Below are positions 1 to 7,817 of a stretch of DNA of 43,238 nt, one piece after another. The notes under the pieces were generated by a model. That model was not told the DNA's origin and made no database searches. It worked only from the letters and a program-made list of their open reading frames with translations. A program made the position numbers and the translations under genes. The stretch comes from Deltaproteobacteria bacterium (GTDB lineage Bacteria; Desulfobacterota; Desulfuromonadia; Geobacterales; Pseudopelobacteraceae): assembly GCA_021779135.1 (NCBI GenBank), contig JAJYBH010000011.1, forward strand, positions 1 to 43,238, written 5' to 3'. Position 1 is the first letter of the stretch; each line of letters starts with the position of its first letter.

Positions 1-1013
1 GGTTTAACTCTTCCCCATAGGCGATGAACTGGAGCATCCCCCCACCCGCATCCTTGAAGATTGGCGGTACCGTGCAACTGGTCCTGGAGGGCGGCATGAC
101 AATTTTCTCCTTGATAAACCTGCTGACATCTCCAGGTGTCAGGTAGTCCAGCAACGAAAAACCGGTCTCCGGGACTTCGCTGGCGGACCAGATAATCATC
201 TCGCCGCTGTTCTGATTATGCCCCATGGCCGTGGCGAAATAGCCAATGGCGGTCGGCACCTCTTTCCAGTCGATCTTCGTCGCCCCGGAGGGTGTCGAGG
301 TTATTGAGGTGAATTCGATCGGCGCCATAAAATCCCGTTTGGCATCCAAGGAGAATGGAATATCAACCGTATAGTTGCCTTTGACGCGATGGGCACCGAC
401 GAGCGAACTGTCAGCAGGGATGTCGGCCTTGTCGTCGTGGTTCGGCCATTCGCCATAGGTCCATCCCTTCCGGGGAGATGGCGGCGTCTGATGGGTAGGG
501 GCGTGCCCGGCAAAGGCCTTGCTGAAATCGGCCATGCCCATCTTGGATGTATCGATAACCTTGGGCTGCCCCTTGCCGATGGCATCTCCGCATCCCCAGT
601 AGATCAGCATGCGTGCCTTCGGCTTTTCATACTGTTCGGGAGACCGTCTCTCGCCTGGCTCACGGGTTGTCTTTTCAACTTTAGGGGTCACGAGGGGAAG
701 TGCATCGCCCATTTTTTGGCCCGCTGGGATTTCATCCGCTGCCGAAGGCTTCTCCTGTGCAACCTGCGGCGAATCCAATTGCAGGAGCATCTCGCGTTTA
801 GGGCCTAAGGCGCCTTTGCCGCCAAACAGACCTGCCATTCCGGACATTTCGGCCGGCATGCCGGGCATGGACTGGTTGGTGGTGGCGATGCCCAGCCAAT
901 AGTGTGGATACGGTTTCGTTTTCTTCTTTTCCGCGGCACCGGCAGTTACGGTAAGCACCAGAGAAGATGCGAGAATCGGTGCCATCATCCATCTTACAGA
1001 AGAGCTCGACATG
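1..1013 (-). CDS. Secreted protein of unknown function, C-terminus outside window
   Basis: The frame stays open from ATG at 1013 to the window edge, giving at least 337 residues with no stop, so the gene is cut by the window. The N-terminus is a typical Sec signal peptide (MSSSSVRWMMAPILASSLVL, cleavage probably after AGA-AA near residue 27), followed by a short lysine patch, a Met/Gly/Pro-rich stretch (residues about 50-65) and a motif LIYWGCGDAIGKGQPKVID near residue 136. I recognise this as a conserved hypothetical type with a tyrosine-tryptophan-glycine-cysteine signature, but know no function. It is likely periplasmic or surface-exposed. Its first 71 codons and upstream region recur at 3064-3403. 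A Shine-Dalgarno (AGGAGT) lies just upstream of the ATG. Confidence 0.75.
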
Positions 1014-1137
1014 GGATACTCCTTTCGTGGATATCGCTACATAAGCACAAGAATATTTTCCCCTGTTTTTCGACAACGGCGCGGGGGCGTAGCGGCGGCG
1101 CGGTCTTTTGCGCCAACCGTCTGCCGCCACCTGGTTG
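793..1137. repeat. Direct repeat copy A (gene start plus upstream region)
   Basis: About 340 bases match 3064-3403 almost perfectly. The match covers the first 71 codons of the secreted-protein gene and about 120 bases upstream. Differences are a few substitutions in the signal peptide region (ASS versus ATA) and a more variable upstream part where the copies differ by a 5-base length change. Both copies have the same orientation. Confidence 0.9.
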
Positions 1138-1155
1138 GAAACTTGGTAGACTCGT

Positions 1156-1431
1156 TTACTGCTGGATTTGATGTTGACTTACAAGAGGATAGTTTTCTGG
1201 ATAGAGAATGCTGTTTACATCCAGGTCAATATCCAGTTCAGGCCAGTAAAGGTGGTTTTCTGAGGGCATTTCGACGTGCAGGATTTTCTTTATTGATGCT
1301 TCCTGAAACCACGGAAAATGTTCAAACGCCAAAAACATTTCTTTGGTATCGATTAGCATCCAAATTCCATTGCATGTAATATTGGTAACTTCAGCCGGGA
1401 AAATGCTGGTGCCATGCTGTACGGATTTCAT
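1156..1431 (-). CDS. DUF2442-type small protein
   Basis: This 91-residue protein has the DUF2442 pattern: a short beta-rich N-terminus, then GIWMLID and a FPWF...ASIKKILHVE core followed by LYWPELDIDLDVNSI near the C-terminus. It overlaps the DUF4160 gene upstream by 41 bases, which implies one transcript and coupled translation. DUF4160 and DUF2442 genes are often found side by side and have been proposed to act as a toxin-antitoxin-like pair, but no biochemical role is firmly assigned. It sits in a low-GC, rearranged accessory stretch, consistent with horizontal gain. The family call is from pattern recognition only. Confidence 0.7.
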   Translation of the reverse strand: MKSVQHGTSIFPAEVTNITCNGIWMLIDTKEMFLAFEHFPWFQEASIKKILHVEMPSENHLYWPELDIDLDVNSILYPENYPLVSQHQIQQ

Positions 1432-1630
1432 TTTTATGCTCCTTAATGAGGCTATCTGCCTCGTTTAATTCCTTCATTGAAAGTCCATGATTCTGGGCAA
1501 TCTGTATTTCCGGTTCCAGCCAGAATTTGGCTTCTCCGTTGCTTGACTGCACATGAATATGCATTCTTGGTTCTTCTCTGGAAAAGAAATAGAAACGAAA
1601 CCCGGCTTCACGAAAAACTGTTGGACTCAT
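1391..1630 (-). CDS. DUF4160-type small protein
   Basis: The 79-residue protein starts MSPTVFREAGFRFYFFSREE and continues with RMHIHVQSSNGEAKFWL, the standard DUF4160 layout (RFYFYS-x-E, then HVHV, then AKFWL). The first ATG has a GAGGAT Shine-Dalgarno 9 bases upstream. It is the first gene of a two-gene unit with the DUF2442 protein, which begins before this one ends. The pair is a candidate toxin-antitoxin module, with the role inferred from frequent association rather than demonstrated here. Confidence 0.75.
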   Translation of the reverse strand: MSPTVFREAGFRFYFFSREEPRMHIHVQSSNGEAKFWLEPEIQIAQNHGLSMKELNEADSLIKEHKNEIRTAWHQHFPG

Positions 1631-1691
1631 AATGCTATATCCTCGTTAACATTCTAAAAAGTCAATCGGTCTGCCTGCTTGTCGGCCCTAA

Positions 1692-2010
1692 TCAGCCTGA
1701 TTGTTCGATTCCTAGCATTTCTGCAATGTACTTTTCCGGATCTTTAGGGATTTCGTCATATTCGGCCTTATGAATCCGCTTTGATTCGAAATCAATTTTG
1801 ACATCTTCAACGAATTTTGCAAGGTCTCCATTTTGTTTACAAAGCTTGTTGATTGTCTCCCAGTCCAGAAAATCCTTTCCACGTGCGGGTAAAGTACCAC
1901 AGAACTATTGATATCACTCAAGTCTAAGTTGATGATACCAATGCCGAAAGATGAAGCAAGTCTTTCCAGCTCTCCGAGGAAATCGTCATCCTGTAAGGTG
2001 ATAATGGTGT
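1692..2010 (-). pseudogene. Frameshifted 3' remnant of a larger gene (HrgA/COG2958-like)
   Basis: Two minus-strand frames join into one sensible C-terminal domain. The first frame gives DDDFLGELERLASSFGIGII and then DLSDINSSVVLYP. After a shift near 1885-1893 the other frame gives ARGKDFLDWETINKLCKQNG and ends KYIAEMLGIEQSG before the stop at 1692. This resembles the C-terminal part of HrgA-type proteins associated with restriction or accessory loci, where a LPAxxRxxLDWxxxNxLAxxN motif occurs. The 5' part is missing: the reading frame runs into the short tandem repeats at 1997 that border the REP transposase unit. A sequencing error could explain the shift, but the loss of the N-terminal part could not be so explained. 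Confidence 0.55.
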
Positions 2011-2043
2011 CGGTGATAATGGTGTCACGGTGATAATGGTGTC
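1997..2043. repeat. Three copies of a 15-bp unit
   Basis: The unit GGTGATAATGGTGTC occurs at 1997-2011, 2012-2026 and 2029-2043, the last separated by two bases and merging into the inverted repeat that borders the transposase. Tandem copies of an end sequence suggest slippage or repeated end processing at the element border. Confidence 0.85.
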
Positions 2044-3050
2044 AGGTCTCCACCTATGACAAATTTAGCTTTTCTTCCAGAGAATCAACCATCTTTTTCA
2101 AGTTTACATCTACGACCATCTCACTCTTTAGTCTTCTGGTCGTCTGAGCAATTGCCGAGTCATTCTTGCCGAAATACGCGCCTAATTCCTTGAGCCGCGC
2201 TCCGCTGTACCGGTGCGCCAGATAGATGCCGACTTTTTGTTCAAGCCTGGTATCTTCAATAACTCCCCGCACATTTTCCAATATCATTTCAATCTTTCGG
2301 GACTTCGACAATTCACGTATCGCCGGTACATCCCGCTCTATCTGCTTTCCATCAAGGTGAGTCTCCATTATTTCCTGAACAAATGGCTCACTTCCCAACA
2401 GTGTTGATGCAACTGCCGCTTGCAATGGGCTTTCATATTCCCTGCCAAGCATCTCTTCTACAAACTGGCGATACCTTTTACTGTCCCCGAAACGTTGCAT
2501 CACCATATTTGTACGCAGCCAAACGGGCGCGGGCCTCAACTCGATATAATCCTGGTAGCTCGACCAGGGATGCGCCTCCGGTTTTTCTGACAATCCGCAA
2601 CGGACAGGATTGAGATGGATATAACGGGACAGTTCCAGCAGATATTCATCAGCCTCAACCAGTATCGCTTTGTAGCGCCCCTGGAACAGGTGCCCGGCGC
2701 GCTTGCGCTTGGTGTTGTAATAGTTGGTATAGGCTCCGTTTATGTGTCGCATAATCTCCGGCAGGTTTCCCTCCGGCGTCTCCAGCAGCAGATGATAATG
2801 GTTGGTCATGAGGCAATAAGCGTGGATTGTTGCGCCATAGCGGGTCACGGATGATTCCATGTATGAGAGAAATTGCTCCCGATCACGACGGCTTTTGAAA
2901 ATGTCTTTTTGCTCATTGCCCCGCGTGGTTACATGGTAATGCGCTCCCGGATAGATTATTCTCAACGGCCGACCCATTATTTCCTCCTAAGCTCACACTC
3001 TACCCTTCAAACACTCACGTCGCACTTGTCATAGGTGGAGACCTGACACC
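2038..3050. mobile_element. REP-type transposase unit bounded by 25-bp inverted repeats
   Basis: A 25-base sequence at 2038-2062 (core GTCAGGTCTCCACCTATGAC) is repeated as its exact reverse complement at 3026-3050, flanking a single Y1 (HUH) transposase gene. This arrangement, a REP-associated tyrosine transposase between inverted end sequences, matches the 'REPtron' organisation. Canonical IS200/IS605 elements instead have subterminal hairpins. The left copy is preceded by two further 15-bp end-like repeats. Confidence 0.75.
2054..2977 (-). CDS. REP-associated tyrosine transposase (Y1_Tnp) with DnaA-like C-terminus
   Basis: This 307-residue protein begins MGRPLRIIYPGAHYHVTTRG, typical of TnpA-REP (RayT) proteins. 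The HUH metal motif is NHYHLLLE (H60, H62), and the catalytic tyrosine is probably one of those in GAYTNYYN (residues 81-88). The family nicks and rejoins single-stranded DNA at REP-type hairpins. The C-terminal third is longer than the minimal enzyme and ends in a helix-turn-helix resembling DnaA domain IV (YSGARLKELGAYFGKNDSAI, about residues 256-275), likely for DNA binding. The stop codon overlaps the left inverted repeat. Shine-Dalgarno AGGAGG precedes the ATG. The gene appears intact. Confidence 0.88.
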   Translation of the reverse strand: MGRPLRIIYPGAHYHVTTRGNEQKDIFKSRRDREQFLSYMESSVTRYGATIHAYCLMTNHYHLLLETPEGNLPEIMRHINGAYTNYYNTKRKRAGHLFQGRYKAILVEADEYLLELSRYIHLNPVRCGLSEKPEAHPWSSYQDYIELRPAPVWLRTNMVMQRFGDSKRYRQFVEEMLGREYESPLQAAVASTLLGSEPFVQEIMETHLDGKQIERDVPAIRELSKSRKIEMILENVRGVIEDTRLEQKVGIYLAHRYSGARLKELGAYFGKNDSAIAQTTRRLKSEMVVDVNLKKMVDSLEEKLNLS

Positions 3051-3283
3051 TTATGTATCTTCCCGCGTTTAGGGCCTAAGGCGCCTTTGCCGCCAAACAG
3101 ACCTGCCATTCCGGACATTTCGGCCGGCATGCCGGGCATGGACTGGTTGGTGGTGGCGATGCCCAGCCAATAGTGTGGATACGGTTTCGTTTTCTTCTTT
3201 TCCGCGGCACCGGCAGTTACGGTAAGCACCAGAGCAGTTGCGAGAATCGGTGCCATCATCCATCTTACAGAAGAGCTCGACAT
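3029..3283 (-). pseudogene. Truncated copy of the secreted-protein gene
   Basis: The ATG at 3283, signal peptide and first 71 codons match the gene at 1-1013, ending at the same LGPKR, after which the frame runs through 14 unrelated bases into the transposase unit's inverted repeat and stops at 3029. It keeps a Shine-Dalgarno and upstream region, so an 84-residue exported fragment could still be made. The remaining two thirds of the gene are missing downstream. Confidence 0.85.
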
Positions 3284-3403
3284 GGGATACTCCTTTCGTG
3301 GATATCGCTACATAAGCACAAGAATATATTCCCCTGTTTTTCAACAACGTCGGGGCGGCGCAGCGGCGGAGCGAAGCGGAGACCGTCTGCCGCCAGCTGG
3401 TTG
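3064..3403. repeat. Direct repeat copy B
   Basis: This is the partner of 793-1137, in the same orientation. It starts 14 bases from the outer edge of the transposase unit and ends just before the Sel1 lipoprotein gene. Divergence is concentrated upstream of the start codon. Confidence 0.9.
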
Positions 3404-3412
3404 AACCCTGAT

Positions 3413-4081
3413 TCATTTTTTGCGATGACTCCGGTCCCACTCATTACCACGCTTCTTGCCTTCTTCAATCTGTGCCTTTGTCATCACTCCAGAGAGCTTG
3501 TCTAATTCGCCCCTGGCACGCCACTTCAGTGTCATATCCCCGGAAGTTTGTGTATAGAATCTGGCTAGGTCCAACCATTTATAGGCTTCAAGGTAATCCT
3601 TCTCCACATCCGGCTTCCCTTGGGTAAGCAAGATTCCAAGGTTTAACATGGCTCTGATCTCTCCTAATTCTGCGGCCTCCTGATAAAGACGAACTGCGAG
3701 TTTAGGAGAAGCTGGCACACCAAGACCCAAATCGTAGAAATACGCCAAGCTGTTCTTTGCTGATGCATTTCCCTGATCTGCGGCTTTCTGGTACCACATT
3801 CTTGCCAGTTCGTAATCTTTGGGAACGCCTTCTCCAGCTTGGTATAGGCTGCCCAGGCTATTTTGTGCTTCTGCATACCCTTCTTCGGCAGCGGCGCGAT
3901 ACCATCTTGCAGCTTCCTGTAAATCTTGGCTTGTTCCAATGCCTCTGTCATATGCGACACCTAGCTGGAACTGAGATGCGGCATCTCCTTGCGTAGCTGC
4001 CGTTTTTATGTTCTGAAGGTTCGTTGAGCAACCAGCCAGCAATAGCACAACAATACAACCTTTCAGCAAACCTCGAAGCAT
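3413..4081 (-). CDS. Sel1-repeat (TPR-like) lipoprotein
   Basis: The 222-residue protein has a lipoprotein signal (MLRGLLKGCIVVLLLAGC, lipobox LLAGC with Cys18), so it is probably anchored in the membrane facing the periplasm. Four Sel1 repeats follow: AASQFQLGVAYDRGIGTSQD, AEAQNSLGSLYQAGEGVPKD, ASAKNSLAYFYDLGLGVPAS and a looser IRAMLNLGILLTQG. Each pairs two helices and usually serves protein-protein contacts. The C-terminus is basic. The start has AAGGA 6 bases upstream. The gene is monocistronic, next to the truncated repeat copy; partners cannot be told from context. Confidence 0.85.
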   Translation of the reverse strand: MLRGLLKGCIVVLLLAGCSTNLQNIKTAATQGDAASQFQLGVAYDRGIGTSQDLQEAARWYRAAAEEGYAEAQNSLGSLYQAGEGVPKDYELARMWYQKAADQGNASAKNSLAYFYDLGLGVPASPKLAVRLYQEAAELGEIRAMLNLGILLTQGKPDVEKDYLEAYKWLDLARFYTQTSGDMTLKWRARGELDKLSGVMTKAQIEEGKKRGNEWDRSHRKK

Positions 4082-4339
4082 GACGAGTCCTTATCTTTCT
4101 TCATAACAAGTTATTGACCGGTTAGACACCGGCATCTACATCAATATGCAAGCATCTACAAATAGATACTTATGAAGTGATGCTTTTGGGGTTTCCCGCT
4201 GTTATCCTTTTCATCTACCTGTATATGCTCTTCTAATGTTGATCCGACTATATTTCGATGCTTCACAATTGAAGGCATCAACCTCATTAACCATCCGGGT
4301 CACACTTCCAGCTTGCTAAGATGAATTTCAATCATACAC

Positions 4340-4472
4340 AAAAAAAGCCGCCCCACCGGCAAAATCCCGGTAAAGCGGCCACTAAAATCCTCCCTGTTCC
4401 CTCTCACACCCCATCATGTACTCCATACCATAAGAATGCTTTCACCTTACTCCTGCGACACTGCCCTGTCAA
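4340..4472 (-). ncRNA. Candidate small RNA: minus-strand promoter and terminator with no gene between
   Basis: On the minus strand, a perfect TTGACA (4472-4467) is followed after 17 bases by TAAGGT (4449-4444, a weak -10). About 60 bases further on, a GC-rich hairpin (4379-4347, outer GCCGC/GCGGC with an inner CCGG pair) runs directly into a T7 tract. No minus-strand protein gene feeds this terminator: the next gene upstream on that strand is ndk, which has its own terminator and is separated by plus-strand miaA. A transcript of about 95 bases would result. The terminator is solid; the promoter and the RNA itself are inference. Confidence 0.35.
4341..4380 (-). terminator. Rho-independent terminator (minus strand)
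   Basis: The hairpin with arms at 4347-4351 and 4375-4379 plus an inner CCGG/CCGG pair is followed on the minus strand by seven T residues (A-tract at 4340-4346). No T-tract exists on the plus strand side, so the orientation is clear. Confidence 0.7.
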
Positions 4473-4582
4473 CGGTATGAGGAGGGAGAAGCCATACACT
4501 CGAAGGAAAGAATCAGGGTAACGGATAAAGCATGATTCGCCGTGCTTTGCCAGACGAGCAAAGTCTGCTACTATCCCCCACC

Positions 4583-5497
4583 ATGACACTCCTGCCCCCC
4601 TACAATCTCCTGACCATCCTCGGCCCGACCGCCTCGGGCAAGACCCGTCTGGCCGTGGCCCTGGCCCGTGAACTGGACGGCGAGATCATCTCGGCCGATT
4701 CGCGCCAGATCTTCCGCGGCATGGATATCGGCAGCGGCAAGGACCTGCATGAGTACGGCACAATACCCTACCACCTGATCGACATCCTGGAATCGGGAGC
4801 GGAATTCAGCGTATTTGCTTTCCAGCGGCTATTCCGGAATGCATTCGAAGATATTTCAGCACGGGGACGGCTGCCGCTCCTGTGCGGCGGAACCGGCCTG
4901 TACCTGGACGCCGTCCTGCGCGGCTACCGGATGCTGGAGGTACCCGAGGATACGGCCTTGCGGTCCGATCTTGAACGGCGCGGCATGGACGAACTGGCCG
5001 CCATGCTGCGGGAGCTGAGGCCCGAGCAGCACAACACCAGCGACCTGCTGGACCGCAGCCGCACGGTCCGGGCCATCGAGATCGCCCGCTTTGAAAAGGA
5101 ACATGCCGGAGAGCAGGGACAGCTTCCGGAGGTCCGCTCCCTGACCATCGGCATCCGCTGGGAGCGGGGTGAACTGCGCCAACGGATTACGGAGCGCCTG
5201 CGACTGAGGCTGGAGAGCGGGATGATCGAAGAGGTGCGGCGACTGCACGAGAGCGGGGTGGCCTGGGAGCGGCTGGACTATTACGGCCTGGAGTACCGCT
5301 ACATCGGCGCATTTCTGCAGGGGAAGCTGAACCGTAACGACATGTTCCAGAAGCTCAACAGCGCCATCCACGATTTTGCCAAGCGCCAGGAGAACTGGTT
5401 CCGGAAGATGGAGCGAAACGGCGTGACCATCAAATGGGTGGATGGGGCGGGAGACCCGCTGGCCGAAGCGCGGGGGATCATTCTGGGCATCCAATAA
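4583..5497 (+). CDS. miaA: tRNA dimethylallyltransferase
   Basis: MiaA transfers a dimethylallyl group from DMAPP to N6 of A37 in tRNAs reading UNN codons. The P-loop GPTASGKT (residues 13-20 from this start) is followed by the DSRQIFRGMDIG motif, and a C-terminal KRQENWFRK motif binds tRNA. The variant GSGKDLHEYGTIPYHLID replaces the usual GTAKPT-type loop and resembles the form seen in some Bacteroidetes MiaA proteins, so transfer or an alternate subfamily is possible. A start at 4532 would add 17 residues before the conserved domain. Neither start has a good Shine-Dalgarno, and 4583 fits the family length better (304 residues). Confidence 0.9.
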   Translation: MTLLPPYNLLTILGPTASGKTRLAVALARELDGEIISADSRQIFRGMDIGSGKDLHEYGTIPYHLIDILESGAEFSVFAFQRLFRNAFEDISARGRLPLLCGGTGLYLDAVLRGYRMLEVPEDTALRSDLERRGMDELAAMLRELRPEQHNTSDLLDRSRTVRAIEIARFEKEHAGEQGQLPEVRSLTIGIRWERGELRQRITERLRLRLESGMIEEVRRLHESGVAWERLDYYGLEYRYIGAFLQGKLNRNDMFQKLNSAIHDFAKRQENWFRKMERNGVTIKWVDGAGDPLAEARGIILGIQ

Positions 5498-5515
5498 ACC
5501 AAGAACGTCAGTCTG

Positions 5516-5583
5516 CCACAGAGGTCACAGAGAACACAGAGTAACATACTGGATTTTCTCTGAGAGCTCTGTGTCCTCTGTGG
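5516..5583. repeat. Long imperfect palindrome
   Basis: CCACAGAGG at 5516 is mirrored by CCTCTGTGG ending at 5583, with further CACAGAG/CTCTGTG pairing inside. Sequences of this kind occur as dispersed intergenic repeats in several deltaproteobacteria. It sits between the miaA stop and the shared terminator and would fold into a long hairpin in the miaA transcript. Confidence 0.7.
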
Positions 5584-5607
5584 TAAAAAGTTATTTCAGT
5601 GATAAAA

Positions 5608-5640
5608 CAAAAAAAACCCTTCGCGAGAAGGGCTTTTTGT
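5608..5640. terminator. Bidirectional terminator between miaA and ndk
   Basis: CCCTTC-GCGA-GAAGGG (5617-5632) has an A8 tract on the left and T5 on the right, so it can end both the plus-strand miaA and the minus-strand ndk transcripts. Confidence 0.85.
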
Positions 5641-5669
5641 TGCGACAGAATTCAGTGGAGAAGCTGGTG

Positions 5670-6083
5670 TTACACCAGTTCCAGGGCGCTGAAGAAGTAG
5701 GGGATCTCGAAGGCGGCGGTTTCAGGGGCATCGGAACCGTGCGAGGAATTCTCCTCGATGTTGACGGCGAAATCCTTGCGGATGGTGCCCGGCTCGGCGT
5801 TGGCCGGATTGGTGGCGCCCATCAGGGTGCGCCAGTCGGCGATGGCGTTTTCCTTCTCCAGCACCAGTACGATCACCGGGCTGCGGGACATGAAGGTGCA
5901 CAGGTCGTTGAAGAAGGGGCGCTCTTTGTGCACGTAGTAGAAGCCTTCGGCCTGGCATTTGCTCAGCTTGATCTTTTTCATGCCGACGATGGTGAATCCC
6001 TTGGATTCGATGCGGTCCAGGATCTTGCCGGCCAGCTTGCGCTCGACAGCATCCGGCTTGATGATTGCGAATGTGCGTTCCAT
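5670..6083 (-). CDS. ndk: Nucleoside diphosphate kinase
   Basis: Ndk moves the gamma-phosphate of ATP to nucleoside diphosphates through a phosphohistidine. The 137-residue protein has the family start [17 protein letters not shown], the [15 protein letters not shown] segment and the active-site NSSHGSD (His115). Length is normal for bacterial Ndk. Shine-Dalgarno GGAGG lies 5 bases before the ATG. It is a single gene with its own terminator, divergent from the M16 peptidase operon. Confidence 0.97.
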   Translation of the reverse strand: MERTFAIIKPDAVERKLAGKILDRIESKGFTIVGMKKIKLSKCQAEGFYYVHKERPFFNDLCTFMSRSPVIVLVLEKENAIADWRTLMGATNPANAEPGTIRKDFAVNIEENSSHGSDAPETAAFEIPYFFSALELV

Positions 6084-6305
6084 GTGTTCCTCCGTTTTAG
6101 TAAGTTAGAAGTTTGTTCCTGGTAGAAAAACTTCGTTAACGCACTTATCCTGTTTACCAGGGCAAGGTGTGAAAATGAGAACGTTTTTGATAACATCCCC
6201 GCCCGGCCGATGTCAAGTTTTTTGGCCGGAAGCCCATTCATGGATTGCGTCACAATCCCTTACCTGTGTATGATAAAGATTAAAATCTGAAGCAGAGGTG
6301 TACGT

Positions 6306-7817
6306 ATGAAAAAACTCTGGCTGATTGCCCTTACCCTGTGCCTGTTCACCACCCCGCTCCATGCCGCTCCCGCTGCATCGGAACCCCGGGCGGGCCTGGA
6401 GGGGAAGGTCATTGAACACACATTCAAGAACGGCATGAAGCTCCTGATGGTGGAACGCCACACCTCGCCGACGGTCGCGGCCTGGATCCGCTTCCGGGTG
6501 GGGAGCGTGGATGAGCGCAGCGACGAACGCGGCCTGGCCCACATGCTGGAGCACATGCTCTTCAAGGGCACAAAGACCCTGGGGACCAGGGATTACGCCG
6601 CCGAAAAGCCGATCCTGGACCGGATCGAGACCACCGAGCAGGCCCTGATCGCGGAGAAGGCCCGCCGCGAAAAAGGCGACAAGGCCAGGATCGCCGAGCT
6701 GGAGAAGCAGGCGGCCAAACTGCAGGCCGAGGCTGAAAAATACGTCATCAAGGATGAGTTTTTCGAGTTGTACGCCAAGAACGGCGGCGTCGGCTACAAC
6801 GCCTTCACCAGCCGCGACGGGACCACCTACCTGATCAACCTTCCCTCCAACAAACTGGAGCTGTGGGCGGCCATCGAATCGGACCGCATGCAGAACCCGG
6901 TGCTGCGCGAGTTCTATTCTGAACGGGCGGTGGTGATGGAGGAGCGCCGGCGGTCGACCGATGCCGACCCGGAGAGCAAGCTCTGGGAGACCTTCGTGGC
7001 CTCCTCATTCCTGGCCCACCCCTACGGCCAGCCGACCATCGGCTGGATGCCGGAGATAGAAAACCTGACCCGCACCAAGGCCGAGCGCTTCTTCCACGCC
7101 TACTACGGTCCGCAGACCGCAATTGTCGCCATCGTGGGGGACATCAATCCCAAAGCGACCATTGCACTGGTGGAGCGCTATTTCGGCGGCATCCCGGCCG
7201 GCGGTGAACCGCCGCCGGTCACGGCCGTCGAGCCGAAACAGGCCGGCGAGCGGCGCATCGAGCTGATCGCCGAAGCGGAACCGACCCTGATCATGGGCTT
7301 TCACAAACCGGCCATCACTGCCCCGGACGACTATGTGCTGGATGTGATCAGCATGATCCTCGGCAATGGCCGCACCTCACGCTTCCACAAGGACCTGGTG
7401 GTCGAGAAACAACTGGCAACCGATGTGGGCGTATTTGACGCCCCCGGCAGCCGCTACCCTGGGCTGTTTGTGATCGATGCCAACCCCCGCGCCCCGCATA
7501 CGTCCCAGGAGGTGGAGGAGGCCATTCTGGCCGAACTGGAGCGTTTGAAGAGCGAGCCGGTGGCGGAGCGCGACCTGCAGCGCATCCTCAACAAGATCGA
7601 GTACGAAGAGGCCCGCCGCATGGGGACCAACGGCGGCCTGGCCCGCAACCTGACCGAATATGAGGCCACTACCGGCAGCTGGCGCTACATGATCGAATAC
7701 CGCCGCAAGGTGGCCGCGGTCACTCCGGCCGATATCCAGCGGGTTGCGCGGCAGTACTTTACCCGCGAGAACCGCATGGTCGGCTTTATCACCAAAAAGG
7801 GGGCTGACCTGAAATGA
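6306..7817 (+). CDS. M16 zinc metallopeptidase, catalytic subunit, exported
   Basis: The 503-residue protein has a signal peptide (MKKLWLIALTLCLFTTPLHA, cleavage near residue 20) and the inverted zinc motif HMLEH (H79, E82, H83); the distal glutamate is likely in ERAVVMEERR. The family (pitrilysin/insulinase) degrades peptides within a two-domain clam shell. An extra charged helical insert, rich in Glu, Lys and Ala (about residues 98-142), separates the zinc motif from GGVGYNAFTSRDGTTYL; it looks like a coiled coil and is absent from the smallest homologues. The gene overlaps the next by four bases (ATGA). The catalytic/non-catalytic pairing suggests a heterodimer in the periplasm. Confidence 0.93.
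   Translation: MKKLWLIALTLCLFTTPLHAAPAASEPRAGLEGKVIEHTFKNGMKLLMVERHTSPTVAAWIRFRVGSVDERSDERGLAHMLEHMLFKGTKTLGTRDYAAEKPILDRIETTEQALIAEKARREKGDKARIAELEKQAAKLQAEAEKYVIKDEFFELYAKNGGVGYNAFTSRDGTTYLINLPSNKLELWAAIESDRMQNPVLREFYSERAVVMEERRRSTDADPESKLWETFVASSFLAHPYGQPTIGWMPEIENLTRTKAERFFHAYYGPQTAIVAIVGDINPKATIALVERYFGGIPAGGEPPPVTAVEPKQAGERRIELIAEAEPTLIMGFHKPAITAPDDYVLDVISMILGNGRTSRFHKDLVVEKQLATDVGVFDAPGSRYPGLFVIDANPRAPHTSQEVEEAILAELERLKSEPVAERDLQRILNKIEYEEARRMGTNGGLARNLTEYEATTGSWRYMIEYRRKVAAVTPADIQRVARQYFTRENRMVGFITKKGADLK

Larger units (their letters stand above)
4082..4582. other. Gene-free interval between lipoprotein and miaA
   Basis: No convincing protein gene was seen. The left half (4090-4320) is AT-rich and must contain the promoter of the minus-strand lipoprotein. 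The right half carries an isolated minus-strand terminator and a possible promoter (listed separately). Confidence 0.5.
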
